Made by a program: the position numbers and the translations under genes. The notes below the pieces were generated by a model. It was given only the letters and a program-made list of their open reading frames with translations. It was not told the DNA's origin and ran no database searches. DNA of 6,571 nt, from assembly GCA_002402755.1 (NCBI GenBank), contig DHGK01000300.1, forward strand, positions 1 to 6,571, written 5' to 3'. This DNA comes from Planctomycetes bacterium UBA4800 (GTDB lineage Bacteria; Planctomycetota; UBA8108; UBA8890; UBA8898). Below, in pieces: positions 6,530 through 6,571 of the stretch (its first letter is position 1; every line of letters starts with the position of its first letter).

Positions 6530-6571
6530 ATGCTCGCGCACGCCCTGCAATTCCTCCGCGGCGGCCGCTGG
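6530..6571 (+). CDS. Probable ABC-2 permease, first 14 codons only (3' end outside window)
   Basis: The frame starting at ATG 6530 reads MLAHALQFLRGGRW and stays open to the window edge. Evidence is mainly context: an ABC-2 type ATPase gene ends 12 bases upstream, and such genes are usually followed by their permease. A short amphipathic, Arg-containing N-terminus before the first membrane span is compatible with ABC-2 permeases. No clear Shine-Dalgarno sequence is present (only AGG at 6516-6518), so expression may depend on coupling. Too little is present to confirm the family. Confidence 0.5.
   Translation, partial: MLAHALQFLRGGRW

Overview
The window is a gene-dense, very GC-rich stretch (roughly 70% G+C by eye, strong G/C preference at third codon positions). 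All recognisable genes are on the + strand and packed like one operon. It starts inside a MoxR-type AAA+ ATPase gene and ends 14 codons into a gene that is probably an ABC-2 permease. No rRNA, tRNA, mobile element, CRISPR array or tandem array was seen. No gap exceeds about 30 bases, so neither the operon promoter nor its terminator lies in the window. No marker gene fixes the taxonomy. The gene order and the style of the large membrane proteins recall Planctomycetota and related deep-branching, often uncultured, high-GC bacteria; this is an inference from family knowledge, held with low confidence.

Layout: (1) 1-519, C-terminal part of a MoxR AAA+ ATPase. (2) 522-1424, a soluble DUF58 protein with a von Willebrand factor A (VWA)-like fold. 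(3) 1426-3411, a BatA-type membrane protein with an external VWA domain, an Ig-like region, a degenerate glutamine-amidotransferase-like segment and a C-terminal membrane anchor. (4) 3443-5578, a 711-residue exported membrane protein with a non-catalytic amidotransferase-like region, two central membrane spans and a C-terminal beta-rich domain. (5) 5591-6517, an ABC ATPase of the ABC-2 exporter type. (6) 6530 onward, the start of a probable permease. Intergenic distances are 2, 1, 31, 12 and 12 bases. The 31-base gap holds a 12-codon mini-ORF that overlaps both neighbouring genes by ATGA junctions.

How the genes may work together: MoxR ATPases and VWA proteins are known partners in chaperone or complex-maturation roles. 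Here the MoxR/DUF58 pair is cytoplasmic, while the two large proteins are predicted to expose most of their mass outside the cytoplasmic membrane. The downstream ABC genes suggest an envelope-associated ABC-2 machine whose assembly or activity may be served by the MoxR/VWA module. The substrate is unknown. The set is a recognisable type of conserved but functionally uncharacterised cluster; I see no evidence of a wholly new kind of system. The points most worth a second look are the aspartate in the ABC Q-loop, the mini-ORF junction, and the paired degenerate amidotransferase-like domains.
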